64,000 bases of DNA from CAZQFV01 sp964613665. Its GTDB lineage: Bacteria > Chloroflexota > Chloroflexia > DTKN01. Location of the stretch: the NCBI GenBank assembly GCA_964613665.1, contig CAZTIG010000016.1:12415-76414 (forward strand). The letters are read 5' to 3'. This document shows, piece after piece, positions 17,602-26,088 of the stretch; positions within the stretch are counted from its first letter, which is position 1, and every line of letters starts with the position of its first letter. The notes below the pieces were generated by a model. The model was not told the DNA's origin and ran no database searches. It saw nothing but the letters and a program-made list of their open reading frames with translations. Both the position numbers and the translations under genes were made by a program.

Positions 17602-18513
17602 TCACTGCGCGGCAATCGGAAAGACCTTGCGCCAACAGCAGACGGTGAACAGCGGCCGAAACCCCATGGCCAGGTAAAAGGGCTGGTCGCTGCCGACGTA
17701 GGCGACGGTCGCTCCCAGCTCGCCGCAGCGCCGGATGCCCTCCAGCACTGCCGCGGTGCCCAGCCCCATGCGCCGGTAGTCGGGGTCGGTGGCCACCGGC
17801 TCGACGTAGCCGAACCGGTTGACCGGGTCGAACCACAGCCCACTGTAGGCCACGAAGGCGCCGGTGGGAGCCTCCGCGACGATCGCCAGGTCGTGGCGGA
17901 AGTGCGGCCCTGACTGCATCTTGCGGCGGCCGGCGATGCTATCGGCCGGGGGTTCGCCGGGATGGTTGAACCCGCGCCAGAGCACGCGGTCCACCTTGGC
18001 CAGGTCGTTGTCGTCGGCCAGGCTCTTCAGCCGGAACCCTTCCGGCAGATGGATGGGAGGGAAGGGCCGGGGGATTACGAACTGCGACATCGGCCGGTGT
18101 TCCTGTAGGTCCGGCGCATAGCCCCGTGCGCGCACCACCTGCTCGAAGGCAGTATCGAAATCGTTCACATAGGCCTGGAGGTGGCGCCGGCCGTCGGGTG
18201 TGCTGCCGGTGAGGTGCTCCTCGGCGTAAGCGAGCATCTCCGGCTTCAGGTGCTCGTAGGCCGGGTGTACCTGGAAGAAAGCCTCGCCGAGGCGTGACTC
18301 GTACAGCGCCACCCCCACCATCCGCCCGCCGTCCTCCCAGATGCCGATGCGCGGTACGGCTTGCTCGTCGAACCACGGGTGGGTGTAGGCGTACTCCCAG
18401 ATCGGCTGCAGCCAGTTGCCGTCGCGGTTGTCCGGCCGGTAGAGGCTGTAGAGCAAGTCGCTGATCGCCGGGAAATCGGAGGACCCGGCGCAGGCACGCA
18501 TACGGACCGTCAT
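17602..18513 (-). CDS. GNAT family N-acetyltransferase (two-domain)
   Basis: 303 residues from the ATG at 18513 (GAGGAG 6 bases upstream). The N-terminal half begins TVRMRACAGSSDFPAISDLL, a GNAT-type N-terminus, and the C-terminal half has a complete acetyl-CoA loop: VEPVATDPDYRRMGLGTA, then AYVGSDQPFYLAMGFRPLF. So it is a tandem GNAT protein in which the C-terminal copy is likely catalytic. Substrate unknown. Located between flavodoxin (83 bases upstream) and the CrtI-like oxidoreductase. Confidence 0.8.
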   Translation of the reverse strand: MTVRMRACAGSSDFPAISDLLYSLYRPDNRDGNWLQPIWEYAYTHPWFDEQAVPRIGIWEDGGRMVGVALYESRLGEAFFQVHPAYEHLKPEMLAYAEEHLTGSTPDGRRHLQAYVNDFDTAFEQVVRARGYAPDLQEHRPMSQFVIPRPFPPIHLPEGFRLKSLADDNDLAKVDRVLWRGFNHPGEPPADSIAGRRKMQSGPHFRHDLAIVAEAPTGAFVAYSGLWFDPVNRFGYVEPVATDPDYRRMGLGTAAVLEGIRRCGELGATVAYVGSDQPFYLAMGFRPLFTVCCWRKVFPIAAQ

Positions 18514-18596
18514 GGCAGGCTCCTCGGGATTGTCGCGCGCGCCAGGGAGGGGCGAACTCCCCCGTGCGGCGTGGCATCGATCGACACCGGGGTCGG

Positions 18597-19091
18597 TCAC
18601 GCCATCGCCTTGGCCAGCTCGGCTCCCCACACCCGCGCCCGCTCCAGCTCGCCCTCGCGCAGCGGCCCGTAGGCCCCCTCCACGATGAAACGGCCGGGCT
18701 TGGCCAGCGAGCGGTAGCCAGCGCGCCCCAGCCCGCGCAGAATGGCCCGCGTGGAGCCGCCGGGCGACCACCAGATGCGCGTCTCGAACGCCGCCGCGCG
18801 GCCCCGCCCTGCCGGCAGGCCGGCCAACCAGGAGCGCATCGACGGGTGCGAGAGGTCGGGCGGCGCCGGGGCCTTGGGATCGTTGGCCAGATTCTGGCGC
18901 ATCTGGTCACGAGGGAGGGCAAAGGCGATCACCGGAGCGCCGGCCACGATGAGGTCGGCGCCGGCGATGGCCTCGGCAGTCGCCTCGGCCGTGGACAGCG
19001 CACACACCTCTGGACCGAGGCCTTCGGCGATGGCGCGGGCGACGGCTGCGGTGTTGCCCCACAGCGATTCGTAGACAACGACGGCTTTCAT
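18597..19091 (-). CDS. Flavodoxin-domain protein
   Basis: 164 residues from the ATG at 19091. The start KAVVVYESLWGNTAAVA contains the flavodoxin FMN-phosphate loop (here Y-E-S-x-W-G-N-T, with T/S-x-T-G-x-T relaxed to S-L-W-G-N-T). A later glycine-containing loop (AGAPV) and a C-terminal helix complete a short alpha/beta fold. It would carry electrons via FMN; the downstream FAD oxidoreductase is a possible partner (inference). First gene of its operon; promoter at 19169-19197, giving a leader of about 70 bases. Confidence 0.75.
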   Translation of the reverse strand: MKAVVVYESLWGNTAAVARAIAEGLGPEVCALSTAEATAEAIAGADLIVAGAPVIAFALPRDQMRQNLANDPKAPAPPDLSHPSMRSWLAGLPAGRGRAAAFETRIWWSPGGSTRAILRGLGRAGYRSLAKPGRFIVEGAYGPLREGELERARVWGAELAKAMA

Positions 19092-19168
19092 GGCACCCGC
19101 CTTTCTCTCGGTGTAGCACAGTATGTCCACGGTGCGGGGTCGCCGCCGCAGCGCGGCCCCGCAGGGAG

Positions 19169-19197
19169 AGTATAGCACCGCCGGCCGGGCAAGTCAA
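19169..19197 (-). promoter_or_regulatory. Sigma-70-like promoter of the flavodoxin operon
   Basis: Minus strand TTGACT (19192-19197), 17-base spacer, TATACT (19169-19174). Confidence 0.7.
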
Positions 19198-19242
19198 CCG
19201 CGTTGCGCAGGCAAAGGGCGGTGCCAACCGTGGGCTCTCTAC

Positions 19243-19826
19243 CTACGGCACCGCGGTTGCAGGCTTCTCCCGGTCGTCTTCAGGCTCTTGCTCATCTGGC
19301 GGGCCGAGCCGCAGATGCCGCGGCAGCTCGACGCCGAAGCGTTCCCGAAGGTGAGCCATGTCGCGGCGACCCTTCTCGGTCGGTACGTACCCGGTGGCAT
19401 GACAGAGCACCTGCGCTGGCGCCAAGAGGCAGCGTACGCTCCGGCCGGCGACGGTGCCCCGCCCGCTGAATCCTTCCGCCGGATAGATCAGTCCTCGCCG
19501 TTCTGCATGCGGTACACGCCGTTGCCAGCCTCATCAAAGACCACCGCGTGCACGTCGACATCGAGCCCGCCGCCATCGGCGAGGATGAAGGAGTGGGGCG
19601 GCATGCCGTCGCGGACGACAAAGCCCCTGCGCCCCAGAATCTCCCGAAGCCGCGGGACATCGGCCACGCGGACGATGACGTCGACGTCCTTGTGCCGGCG
19701 GGTCTGCCGCTCGAGGAGCTCGTCGACGCCCCACCCGCCGTCGAGCCACAGCACGATCGCGGCGGCGTCGAGCAGCCGCAGCAGGTCGAGCAAGGCGGGG
19801 GAGGTCATCTCCGACTGCATCTCCAT
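19243..19826 (-). pseudogene. Aminoglycoside-2''-adenylyltransferase-like nucleotidyltransferase, broken by a 1-base frameshift
   Basis: The first frame (19488-19826, 112 residues) reads IVLWLDGGWGVDELL and HKDVDVIV, the GG-W-G-x-D...D-x-D nucleotidyltransferase core of the ANT(2'')/LinB-like family, and ends NGED-stop. The neighbouring frame continues without a gap of sense: LIYPAEGFSGRGTVAGR, then TEKGRRDMAHLRERFGV, to a stop at 19243. Adding one G to the TGA (to make TGG, Trp) restores one protein of about 194 residues, with Trp-Ile-Tyr-Pro at the junction as expected for the family. Either a recent inactivating deletion or a sequencing error. GAGAGG precedes the ATG at 19826. Confidence 0.8.
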
Positions 19827-19891
19827 ACGCGGGTCCTCTCACGCAGTGGGCGGGGGGAGCCCAATCCCTGAGAGATGGGAAACCGGCCCGG

Positions 19892-20062
19892 TCAACTCGC
19901 CGCCAGGCCCAGGTAGTACGGCCAGATCACCAGGCCCAGGATGATCTCCCACCAGACGAGTTTGGCAAAGGCAGTCGTGAACAGCCACCCGATGAACCAG
20001 ATCGCGCCCACCACGCCGGACGCTTCGACCCGGATCGTCCTGGTCCTGCCTTCGTGCCCCAT
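19892..20062 (-). CDS. Small membrane protein (56 residues)
   Basis: Starts at the ATG at 20062 with AAGGAG 6 bases upstream; the longer frame to 20128 has no ribosome binding site. A short polar, basic N-terminus is followed by two hydrophobic stretches rich in Trp (GAIWFIGWLFTTAFA and LVWWEIILGLVIWPYYLG), probably a membrane hairpin. Function unknown. It lies upstream of the broken nucleotidyltransferase on the same strand. Confidence 0.6.
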   Translation of the reverse strand: MGHEGRTRTIRVEASGVVGAIWFIGWLFTTAFAKLVWWEIILGLVIWPYYLGLAAS

Positions 20063-20234
20063 CGCATTCTCCTTTCCTGCCGACACGCTGCCTGGACAAT
20101 ACCGTCCGCGCGCTTCGAGAGCGGCCAATATCTGGCCGGCTGTCTATGCGGACGATCGCCCCTGTGTTGCAGCCTGACGGCAAGCGGCATCCTTCTTGAC
20201 AAACTCGGCGAGGCGACAGGCAGGATGCACGCCG

Positions 20235-20263
20235 TTGTCCGTTTGTCTCGTCCGTGGTATAAT
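20235..20263 (+). promoter_or_regulatory. Sigma-70-like promoter of the CehA-like gene
   Basis: TTGTCC (20235-20240), 17-base spacer, TATAAT (20258-20263). Same hexamer pair and spacing as the promoter at 49310-49338. Confidence 0.75.
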
Positions 20264-20349
20264 CCCACACGGAATCCCCTCCCGATGGCGGCCGCGCGAG
20301 CCGATGCGACGACCTGCGCTCTCCGGACGATGCGTGACAGGAGGCACCG

Positions 20350-22965
20350 ATGGCTGCTGTCTGCGATGGCCCCAGCTCGCCCCACTTCTTGCCGCTGCCC
20401 ATCCAGGGCCAGGCCGACCTGGCCGCGCTGGCCGAGGCCGGCCCAGACGCCGCACCCGCCGGCATGAGCGCCGAGATGGCGTCCGCGCTGCGGCACGCGC
20501 CGACCGGGGCGGGCGTGTCGTGGGGCATCCCCTTCGAGATTGGTGCGGCCGTGATCCTCGGCGACGACCCCGTTTCGATCGACATCAGCCCCATCCAGGC
20601 GCGCTGGCTCGTTTTCCTGCACACCTCCGACGTCCGCCCCCAGCAGCCCGGGCCGGGAGGGATCCTCTCCCCGGTGCACGGGACGGGCCAGCTGGGGGAG
20701 CACGCCGCCGACTACGTGATCCGCTACGCCGACGGCGGCGAGGCGGGGGCGGCCATCCGGCGCCGCCACCAGGTGGGTGCCTTTCAGCGGGAATGGGGCG
20801 AGAACTGCTTCCAGTGCGTGCCCCACCACAAGCCCTATCCCGTCCGCACGGCCCACGAGCAGCCCGGGCGGGAGTGGGGCTGGAGCCAGACGCGCGTCGC
20901 GGCCGCCGACGAGGGCCCCTGGGTCAACTGGCTGTGGGCATGGGAAAACCCCGACCCCGAGAGAGCCATCGTCGGCTTCCGCTTCGAGCCGCTGGCCGGC
21001 CTGGTCGTCATCTCGGCCATCACGGCCGGGAACGTCGCCGCGCTGCCCCTGCGCTGGCAGCCGCGCCGCAAGGCCCGCCTGGTCCTGCCCGCGGGCGAGA
21101 CCTTCCAGCCGGAGCTGGACCCGGACGGGCTGCTCCGGCAGGTCCAGCTCGACCTCGGACAGGTCATCTCGGCCGCGCCGCGCCTGGTCTATCCGAACGA
21201 GTCCTGGGCGGACACCCACGACAACCAGCTCCCAGAGCTGTCGGCCCGCGAGGTCCTGCTGGAGTATACCGCTCACCCGGAGGCCTGCTTCCATCTCGAT
21301 GGACTCGCCGGCCGGCGGCTCATTCCGGTTTCGGCGCTCGAGGAGACCGCGGCAGACAGGCCTATCCAGGCCGTGGCCCCCGCCGAGCAGCCGGTCACGC
21401 TGCGCGTTGTCGAGCGCGGCAGCGGCCGGCCCGTCCCGGTCAAGCTACACCTCCACGGGGAGCACGGGGAGTACCTGGCGCCGGTGGACCGCCATCGCAT
21501 CCTCAACCCGGCCTGGTTCGAGGACTATAGCGTGGATTTTGCCCACATCCGGAACTGGGACGAGCGGGCCTGTGCCCACGCCTGCACCTACATCCGCGGC
21601 GAGACGCTGGTCAAGCTGCCGCTGGGAAGGGTGTACGTCGAGGTGTCCAAAGGCTTCGAGGTCCGGCCGGTGCGCCAGGTCGTCGAGGTCACGCCCGACA
21701 CACGGGAGATCGTCATCGAGCTGGAGAAGGTGCTGCCCTGGCGCGAGCGGGGCTGGGTGACCGCCGATACCCACGTGCACTTTCTCTCGCCCATGTCGGC
21801 TTTGCTGGAGGGAGCCGCCGAGGGGGTGAACGTGGTCAACCTGCTGGCCAGCCAGTGGGGCGAGTTGATGACCAACGTGGGCGATTTCGACGGCCAGAAC
21901 ACCTGGGGCTCGAAAGAGGCCGGCGGCGACGGCGAGTACCTGGTGCGCGTGGGCACCGAAAACCGCCAGCACGTCCTGGGGCACATCTCCCTGCTGGGCT
22001 ATCGCGGGGCGATCATCGCTCCGATGACCACGGGCGGTCCCGACGAGTCGGCGCTGGGCGATCCGATCGAGGCGCTGCTGACCGAGTGGGCCCGGCAGTG
22101 CCACCAGCAAGGTGGCCTGGTCGTCCTGCCGCACTTTCCGCGCCCGCGCGCCGAGCACGCCGCCGGGATCGTCTGCGGCGACGTCGACGCCGTCGAGATG
22201 ACCTCGTGGGAGAACCTGTACGGCGGCATCAGCCCCTACTCCATCTCCGACTGGTACCGCTACCTGAACTGCGGCTACCAGGTCCCGGCCGTGGGCGGCA
22301 CGGACAAGATGACCGCCATCACCGCCGTGGGCACGGTGCGCACCTATGCCCGTATCGAGCCGCACCGTGAGTTCAGCTACGAGACCTGGAAGGAGGCCAT
22401 CAGGCGGGGCGAGACCTTTGTCACTTACGGCCCGCTGCTCGAGTTCCTGGTGGACGGCCGTTCCATGGGCAGCCGCATCGCCATGTCCGCCCAGGGGGGC
22501 ACGGTGGACGTCACCTGGCAGGTAGCCAGCGTCACCATCCCCATGTCGCACGTCGAACTGGTCGTGAACGGCGTGATCCGCGAGAGCACCGCCGTACCAC
22601 CCACCGCCGGCAGCGGTCACTGGTCGGTCCGGGTGGACCGGAGCTGCTGGTTGGCCTTGCTGGTGCGGGGTCACTACGCCGACAAGCCCGAGGTGATCGC
22701 CGCGCACTCCTCGCCGGTGATGATCCAGGTCGAGGGGTCGCCCCTGCTGGCCGCTGCGGACGCCGTCACCATCCTCGATCAGATCGAAGGGGCCATGGCC
22801 TACCTGGACACGGTGGGCACCCGCGCCGAGGACCGGGCCTACAAGCGCATGCGCCTGGTCCTCGAATCGGCCCATCGCGCGCTGCACAACCGCATGCACC
22901 AGCAGGGGTACTACCACGAGCACACCCCGGCCCAGGGGCACGACGAGCACCGTGGCAGGGCATGA
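20350..22965 (+). CDS. CehA/McbA-like PHP-domain metallohydrolase
   Basis: 871 residues; AGGAGG 5 bases before the ATG. The first about 465 residues are beta-rich accessory domains without a signal peptide. The PHP-type domain begins with the metal motif ADTHVHF near 475, followed by the expected later His in VVLPHFPRP (about 594), the acidic DAVEM and GGTDKM. CehA (carbaryl hydrolase) and McbA-type proteins carry this C-terminal hydrolase domain; many relatives act on phosphoesters or esters of unknown identity. The C-terminal part ends with a beta domain and helices (LDQIEGAMAYLDTVG). The promoter is excellent. The methylglyoxal synthase start is 71 bases after the stop. Confidence 0.75.
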   Translation: MAAVCDGPSSPHFLPLPIQGQADLAALAEAGPDAAPAGMSAEMASALRHAPTGAGVSWGIPFEIGAAVILGDDPVSIDISPIQARWLVFLHTSDVRPQQPGPGGILSPVHGTGQLGEHAADYVIRYADGGEAGAAIRRRHQVGAFQREWGENCFQCVPHHKPYPVRTAHEQPGREWGWSQTRVAAADEGPWVNWLWAWENPDPERAIVGFRFEPLAGLVVISAITAGNVAALPLRWQPRRKARLVLPAGETFQPELDPDGLLRQVQLDLGQVISAAPRLVYPNESWADTHDNQLPELSAREVLLEYTAHPEACFHLDGLAGRRLIPVSALEETAADRPIQAVAPAEQPVTLRVVERGSGRPVPVKLHLHGEHGEYLAPVDRHRILNPAWFEDYSVDFAHIRNWDERACAHACTYIRGETLVKLPLGRVYVEVSKGFEVRPVRQVVEVTPDTREIVIELEKVLPWRERGWVTADTHVHFLSPMSALLEGAAEGVNVVNLLASQWGELMTNVGDFDGQNTWGSKEAGGDGEYLVRVGTENRQHVLGHISLLGYRGAIIAPMTTGGPDESALGDPIEALLTEWARQCHQQGGLVVLPHFPRPRAEHAAGIVCGDVDAVEMTSWENLYGGISPYSISDWYRYLNCGYQVPAVGGTDKMTAITAVGTVRTYARIEPHREFSYETWKEAIRRGETFVTYGPLLEFLVDGRSMGSRIAMSAQGGTVDVTWQVASVTIPMSHVELVVNGVIRESTAVPPTAGSGHWSVRVDRSCWLALLVRGHYADKPEVIAAHSSPVMIQVEGSPLLAAADAVTILDQIEGAMAYLDTVGTRAEDRAYKRMRLVLESAHRALHNRMHQQGYYHEHTPAQGHDEHRGRA

Positions 22966-23036
22966 GCAAGAGGCGACCTTGCCGCAACGCCTGGAGCAGG
23001 ATCCGCTGTCTGGGCCTGACACCGAGAGGGGTCACC

Positions 23037-23504
23037 ATGGATCACAAGGTCATCGTCATGGAAGCCAGCAAGAAGATCGCCCTGGTCGCCCACGACAACA
23101 AGAAACACGACCTGATGGAGTGGGCCTCCTTCAACCGCGATCTCCTGGCGCATCACAAGATCTACGCCACCGGTACCACCGGCAAGGTCCTGGAGCAGGT
23201 GTTGGGCTTGGCCGTGACCCGGCTGGAAAGCGGGCCGCTGGGCGGCGACCAGCAGGTCGGGGCCAAAATCGTCGACCGGGAGATCGATTTCCTCATCTTT
23301 TTCTGGGACCCCCTCGAGCCGCTGCCCCACGATCCCGACGTCAAGGCGCTCCTGCGCATGGCCGTGGTCTGGAACATCCCCATCGCCTGCAACCGCGCCT
23401 CGGCCGACTTCATGATCTCATCCCCGCTGATGAACGGGGAGTACGAGCGCCTGGTGCCGGACTATGACGAGTACCGGACCCGGAAGCTACAGGGTCGCCC
23501 TTGA
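23037..23504 (+). CDS. mgsA: Methylglyoxal synthase
   Basis: 155 residues, close to the 152 of E. coli. It converts dihydroxyacetone phosphate to methylglyoxal and phosphate, a bypass of lower glycolysis. The hallmark stretches are all present: IALVAHDNKKHDLMEW, TGTTG (phosphate loop), SGPLGGDQQVGA with the catalytic Asp, FFWDPL, PHDPDVKALLR with the active-site His and Asp, and VWNIPIACN. The ATG at 23037 has AGAGG 7 bases upstream. A frame open from 22962 would overlap the previous stop (ATGA), but that N-terminal extension is basic and foreign to the family. Confidence 0.95.
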   Translation: MDHKVIVMEASKKIALVAHDNKKHDLMEWASFNRDLLAHHKIYATGTTGKVLEQVLGLAVTRLESGPLGGDQQVGAKIVDREIDFLIFFWDPLEPLPHDPDVKALLRMAVVWNIPIACNRASADFMISSPLMNGEYERLVPDYDEYRTRKLQGRP

Positions 23505-23545
23505 GAGAGCCACGGTGCCAGAACCACCCCCGGAGCGCGCACCAT

Positions 23546-23574
23546 TTGACGGCCCTCTGGTGCCATGCTATAAT
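23546..23574 (+). promoter_or_regulatory. Sigma-70-like promoter, strong
   Basis: TTGACG (23546-23551), 17-base spacer, TATAAT (23569-23574), 62 bases before the GTG of the zinc-ribbon protein. Confidence 0.8.
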
Positions 23575-23635
23575 TCCACCCCCGAGACGGGGCGTTCCAC
23601 AGCATGGCTACTGCCTACAAGACCAGGAGGAGACC

Positions 23636-23962
23636 GTGAAGACCTGTCCCCAGTGCGGCCAGTCCAACGACGACACCGCCCAGACCTGTGCCTGCGGCTA
23701 CGACCTGCAGGCAGCGCCCCCGGTTCCCCCGGTAGCGCCGCTCCAGCCCCCTGCCGCCCGACCCAAGGCCAAGGGCGGCGAGCTGCTCGGCTGGGGGGTC
23801 GTCATTCTCATCCTCGGCATCGTCGCCCTGGTGTTGCCGGCCTTTGGCTACGAGCTCCTGCTCTTCCGCTTCATCCCCACCGGCAACCCCATCTTCGGCG
23901 GTGCCATCGTCGCCGTGGGCGTCGTCCTCACAGTCGTCGGCGTGCTCCGCCGGCGGGCGTAG
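23636..23962 (+). CDS. Zinc-ribbon membrane protein
   Basis: 108 residues from the GTG at 23636, with AGGAGG 5 bases upstream. N-terminal zinc ribbon: KTCPQCGQ and CACGYDL (C-x2-C, then C-x-C). A Pro/Ala-rich linker precedes two membrane helices (LLGWGVVILILGIVALVLPA and AIVAVGVVLTVVGVL). Such small zinc-ribbon double-helix proteins are common and of unknown function. Own promoter; the GNAT gene follows 37 bases later. Confidence 0.75.
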   Translation: MKTCPQCGQSNDDTAQTCACGYDLQAAPPVPPVAPLQPPAARPKAKGGELLGWGVVILILGIVALVLPAFGYELLLFRFIPTGNPIFGGAIVAVGVVLTVVGVLRRRA

Positions 23963-23999
23963 GCCCACGACAGCGGCCGGCCGGGAACGGGAGGAGTCC

Positions 24000-24449
24000 A
24001 TGGGAGACCAGACATCGCCACTGACGATCCGCCCGGCCACCCTGGACGACGCCGCGCCGCTGGCCGCCCTCTGCACGCAGCTGGGCTACCCCGTCGCTGC
24101 CGAGGACATGCGCCGCCGCCTGGCTGGCCTGCTGCCGGACGGGCGCCACGCCGTCCTCGTCGCCGCGCGGCCGGACGGGCGGATCATCGGCTGGGTCCAC
24201 GTGCTGGCCTGGGACCTGGTCGTGGAGGAAGCCTTGGCGGAGGTGGCCGGCCTGGTTGTCGATGAGGACCACCGCGGCCGCGGGGTGGGCCGGCGGCTGT
24301 TGCAGCACGCCGAGCAGTGGGCCCGCACCCACGGCTGCCGCGCCATCCACCTGCGCGCCAACGTCGTGCGCCAGGCAGCCCACGCCTTTTACCGACGCCA
24401 GGGCTATGAGAGTTACAAGACGCAGCTGGCCTTTCGCAAGGCCCTCTGA
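24000..24449 (+). CDS. GNAT family N-acetyltransferase
   Basis: 149 residues, typical single-domain GNAT. It begins LTIRPATLDDAAPLAALC and has AEVAGLVVDEDHRGRGVGRRLL (acetyl-CoA pyrophosphate loop R-G-R-G-V-G in two parts of the same motif) and a C-terminal AAHAFYRRQGYESYK. GGGAGGAG precedes the ATG. Substrate not predictable; probably shares the promoter at 23546. Confidence 0.88.
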   Translation: MGDQTSPLTIRPATLDDAAPLAALCTQLGYPVAAEDMRRRLAGLLPDGRHAVLVAARPDGRIIGWVHVLAWDLVVEEALAEVAGLVVDEDHRGRGVGRRLLQHAEQWARTHGCRAIHLRANVVRQAAHAFYRRQGYESYKTQLAFRKAL

Positions 24450-24450
24450 T

Positions 24451-24479
24451 TTGCGCATTCTGGCAGAATCGTGTACAAT
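24451..24479 (+). promoter_or_regulatory. Sigma-70-like promoter of glgA
   Basis: TTGCGC (24451-24456), 17-base spacer, TACAAT (24474-24479). It starts immediately after the GNAT stop. Confidence 0.7.
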
Positions 24480-24494
24480 GTCGCCGTGGTGAGA

Positions 24495-24562
24495 CGGGGC
24501 CGGCTGCGGCCCCGCTGTCGCGCAAGGTCAGGACGCCGGGGTCCGGCCGCCGGTCCCGGCGT
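24495..24562 (+). promoter_or_regulatory. Two hairpins in the glgA leader
   Basis: Hairpin 1: an 8-bp stem at 24495-24502/24507-24514 with a 4-base loop. Hairpin 2: ACGCCGGG (24533-24540) with CCCGGCGT (24555-24562), followed by TCTGTTGT and then the GAGGAGG of glgA. The arrangement could attenuate transcription or hide the ribosome binding site; the T-run is interrupted. Confidence 0.4.
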
Positions 24563-24582
24563 TCTGTTGTGAGGAGGATCCT

Positions 24583-26088
24583 ATGAAGCAGAAAGAGCCG
24601 CTGCGCGTCCTTTTCCTCTCGGCCGAGGTGGTTCCATTTGCCAAAACCGGCGGGCTGGCCGATGTGGCCGGTTCCCTGCCCAAGGCGCTGAAGAAGCTGG
24701 GGGTCGACGTCCGCGTGGGCATGCCCCGCTACGGGCGCATCGACCGGGAAAAGTTCGGCCTGACCAAGGTCCTGGACCCCTTCCCGGTACCGATGGACAG
24801 CCAGACGGTCGAGGCCGCCATCCTGCAGGGCACGATCGGCGACGATGTGCCGGTCTACATGGTCGAGAACGCCCGCTTCTACGACCGCGACGGTATCTAC
24901 ATGTACCCCGACGACGCCGAGCGCTTCATCTTCTTCTGCCGGGCGTTGCTGGAAGCGATGAAGCGGATCGAGTGGCAGCCCCACGTCATCCACTGCCACG
25001 ACTGGCATACGGCGATCGTGCCGAACTGGATGAAGACGGTCTACAAAGACGACCCCTTCTACCATGAGACGGCCACCCTCTACACCATCCACAACCTGGC
25101 CTACCAGGGCATCTTCGGCTACCGCGTGCTGGAGGTGGCCGGCCTGGACGAGTTCGGCTTTATCGTCCATCCCGACCTGCCCGACCTGGACAATGTCGTC
25201 GACATGATGGGCCGGGGCATCTATTTCTCCGACATCATCAACACCGTCAGCGAGACCTACGCCCAGGAAATCCTCACCCCGGAGTACGGCGAGCGCCTCG
25301 ACCCGCTGCTGCGCGACCGGCGCGATCGCCTCTTCGGCGTGCTCAACGGCATCGACCCGGAGGTAAACAACCCGGCCACCGACCCCTACATCGCCGCCCA
25401 CTACGACCTGCACGACCTGGCCGGCAAGCTGGAGTGCAAGCACGCCCTGCAGCGCGAAGCCGGCCTGAGCGAGGACGTCCACATCCCACTCATCGGAGCG
25501 ATCTCCCGCCTGACGGACCAGAAGGGCTTTGACCTGATCTCCCAGATCATCGACCCGCTCATGCAGCATACCCGTTTCCAGTTCGTCCTCCTGGGCACCG
25601 GCGACCAGCGCTACCACGACCTCTTCAACCAGATCCACCAGCGCTACCCGGACCGGGTGGCCGTCTACCTCACCTTCAACGCTCCCCTGGCGCAAAAGAT
25701 CTATGCCGGCACCGACATGTTCCTGATGCCCTCGCGTTTCGAGCCGTGCGGCCTGGGCCAGCTGATCGCCATGCGCTACGGCTCCATCCCCATCGTCCGC
25801 GCCACCGGCGGCCTGGCCGATACGGTGCAGGACTTTGACCCGGCCACGGCATCCGGCAACGGCTTCTCCTTCGGGGCCTATGACGCCATGGCCCTCTATG
25901 GGGCGATCGTCCGGGCCCTGGAGAACTTCAAATACCACGATACCTGGCACCGCCTGATGGTCAAGGTGATGTCGGCCGACTACTCCTGGGATGCCTCCGC
26001 CCGCAAGTACGTGGACCTGTACCACCGGGCGCTGGCCTCGCGCATCCCCCGGCCGCCGCGGGAGACGTACCACCTGGGGGCCCCATGA
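24583..26088 (+). CDS. glgA: Glycogen synthase (GT5, starch-synthase type)
   Basis: 501 residues. It transfers glucose from ADP- or UDP-glucose to an alpha-1,4-glucan. The N-terminal domain carries the signature VLFLSAEVVPFAKTGGLADV (K-T-G-G-L binds the nucleotide sugar), HCHDWHTAIVP and IHNLAYQG. The C-terminal domain shows FGVLNGIDPEV, IGAISRLTDQKGFDL, and RFEPCGLGQL with the catalytic Glu, then the ATGGLADTV loop. This is GT-B architecture of normal length. GAGGAGG lies 6 bases before the ATG. Its stop overlaps the start of the GalT-like gene by 4 bases (ATGA), so both are translated together. Confidence 0.95.
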   Translation: MKQKEPLRVLFLSAEVVPFAKTGGLADVAGSLPKALKKLGVDVRVGMPRYGRIDREKFGLTKVLDPFPVPMDSQTVEAAILQGTIGDDVPVYMVENARFYDRDGIYMYPDDAERFIFFCRALLEAMKRIEWQPHVIHCHDWHTAIVPNWMKTVYKDDPFYHETATLYTIHNLAYQGIFGYRVLEVAGLDEFGFIVHPDLPDLDNVVDMMGRGIYFSDIINTVSETYAQEILTPEYGERLDPLLRDRRDRLFGVLNGIDPEVNNPATDPYIAAHYDLHDLAGKLECKHALQREAGLSEDVHIPLIGAISRLTDQKGFDLISQIIDPLMQHTRFQFVLLGTGDQRYHDLFNQIHQRYPDRVAVYLTFNAPLAQKIYAGTDMFLMPSRFEPCGLGQLIAMRYGSIPIVRATGGLADTVQDFDPATASGNGFSFGAYDAMALYGAIVRALENFKYHDTWHRLMVKVMSADYSWDASARKYVDLYHRALASRIPRPPRETYHLGAP

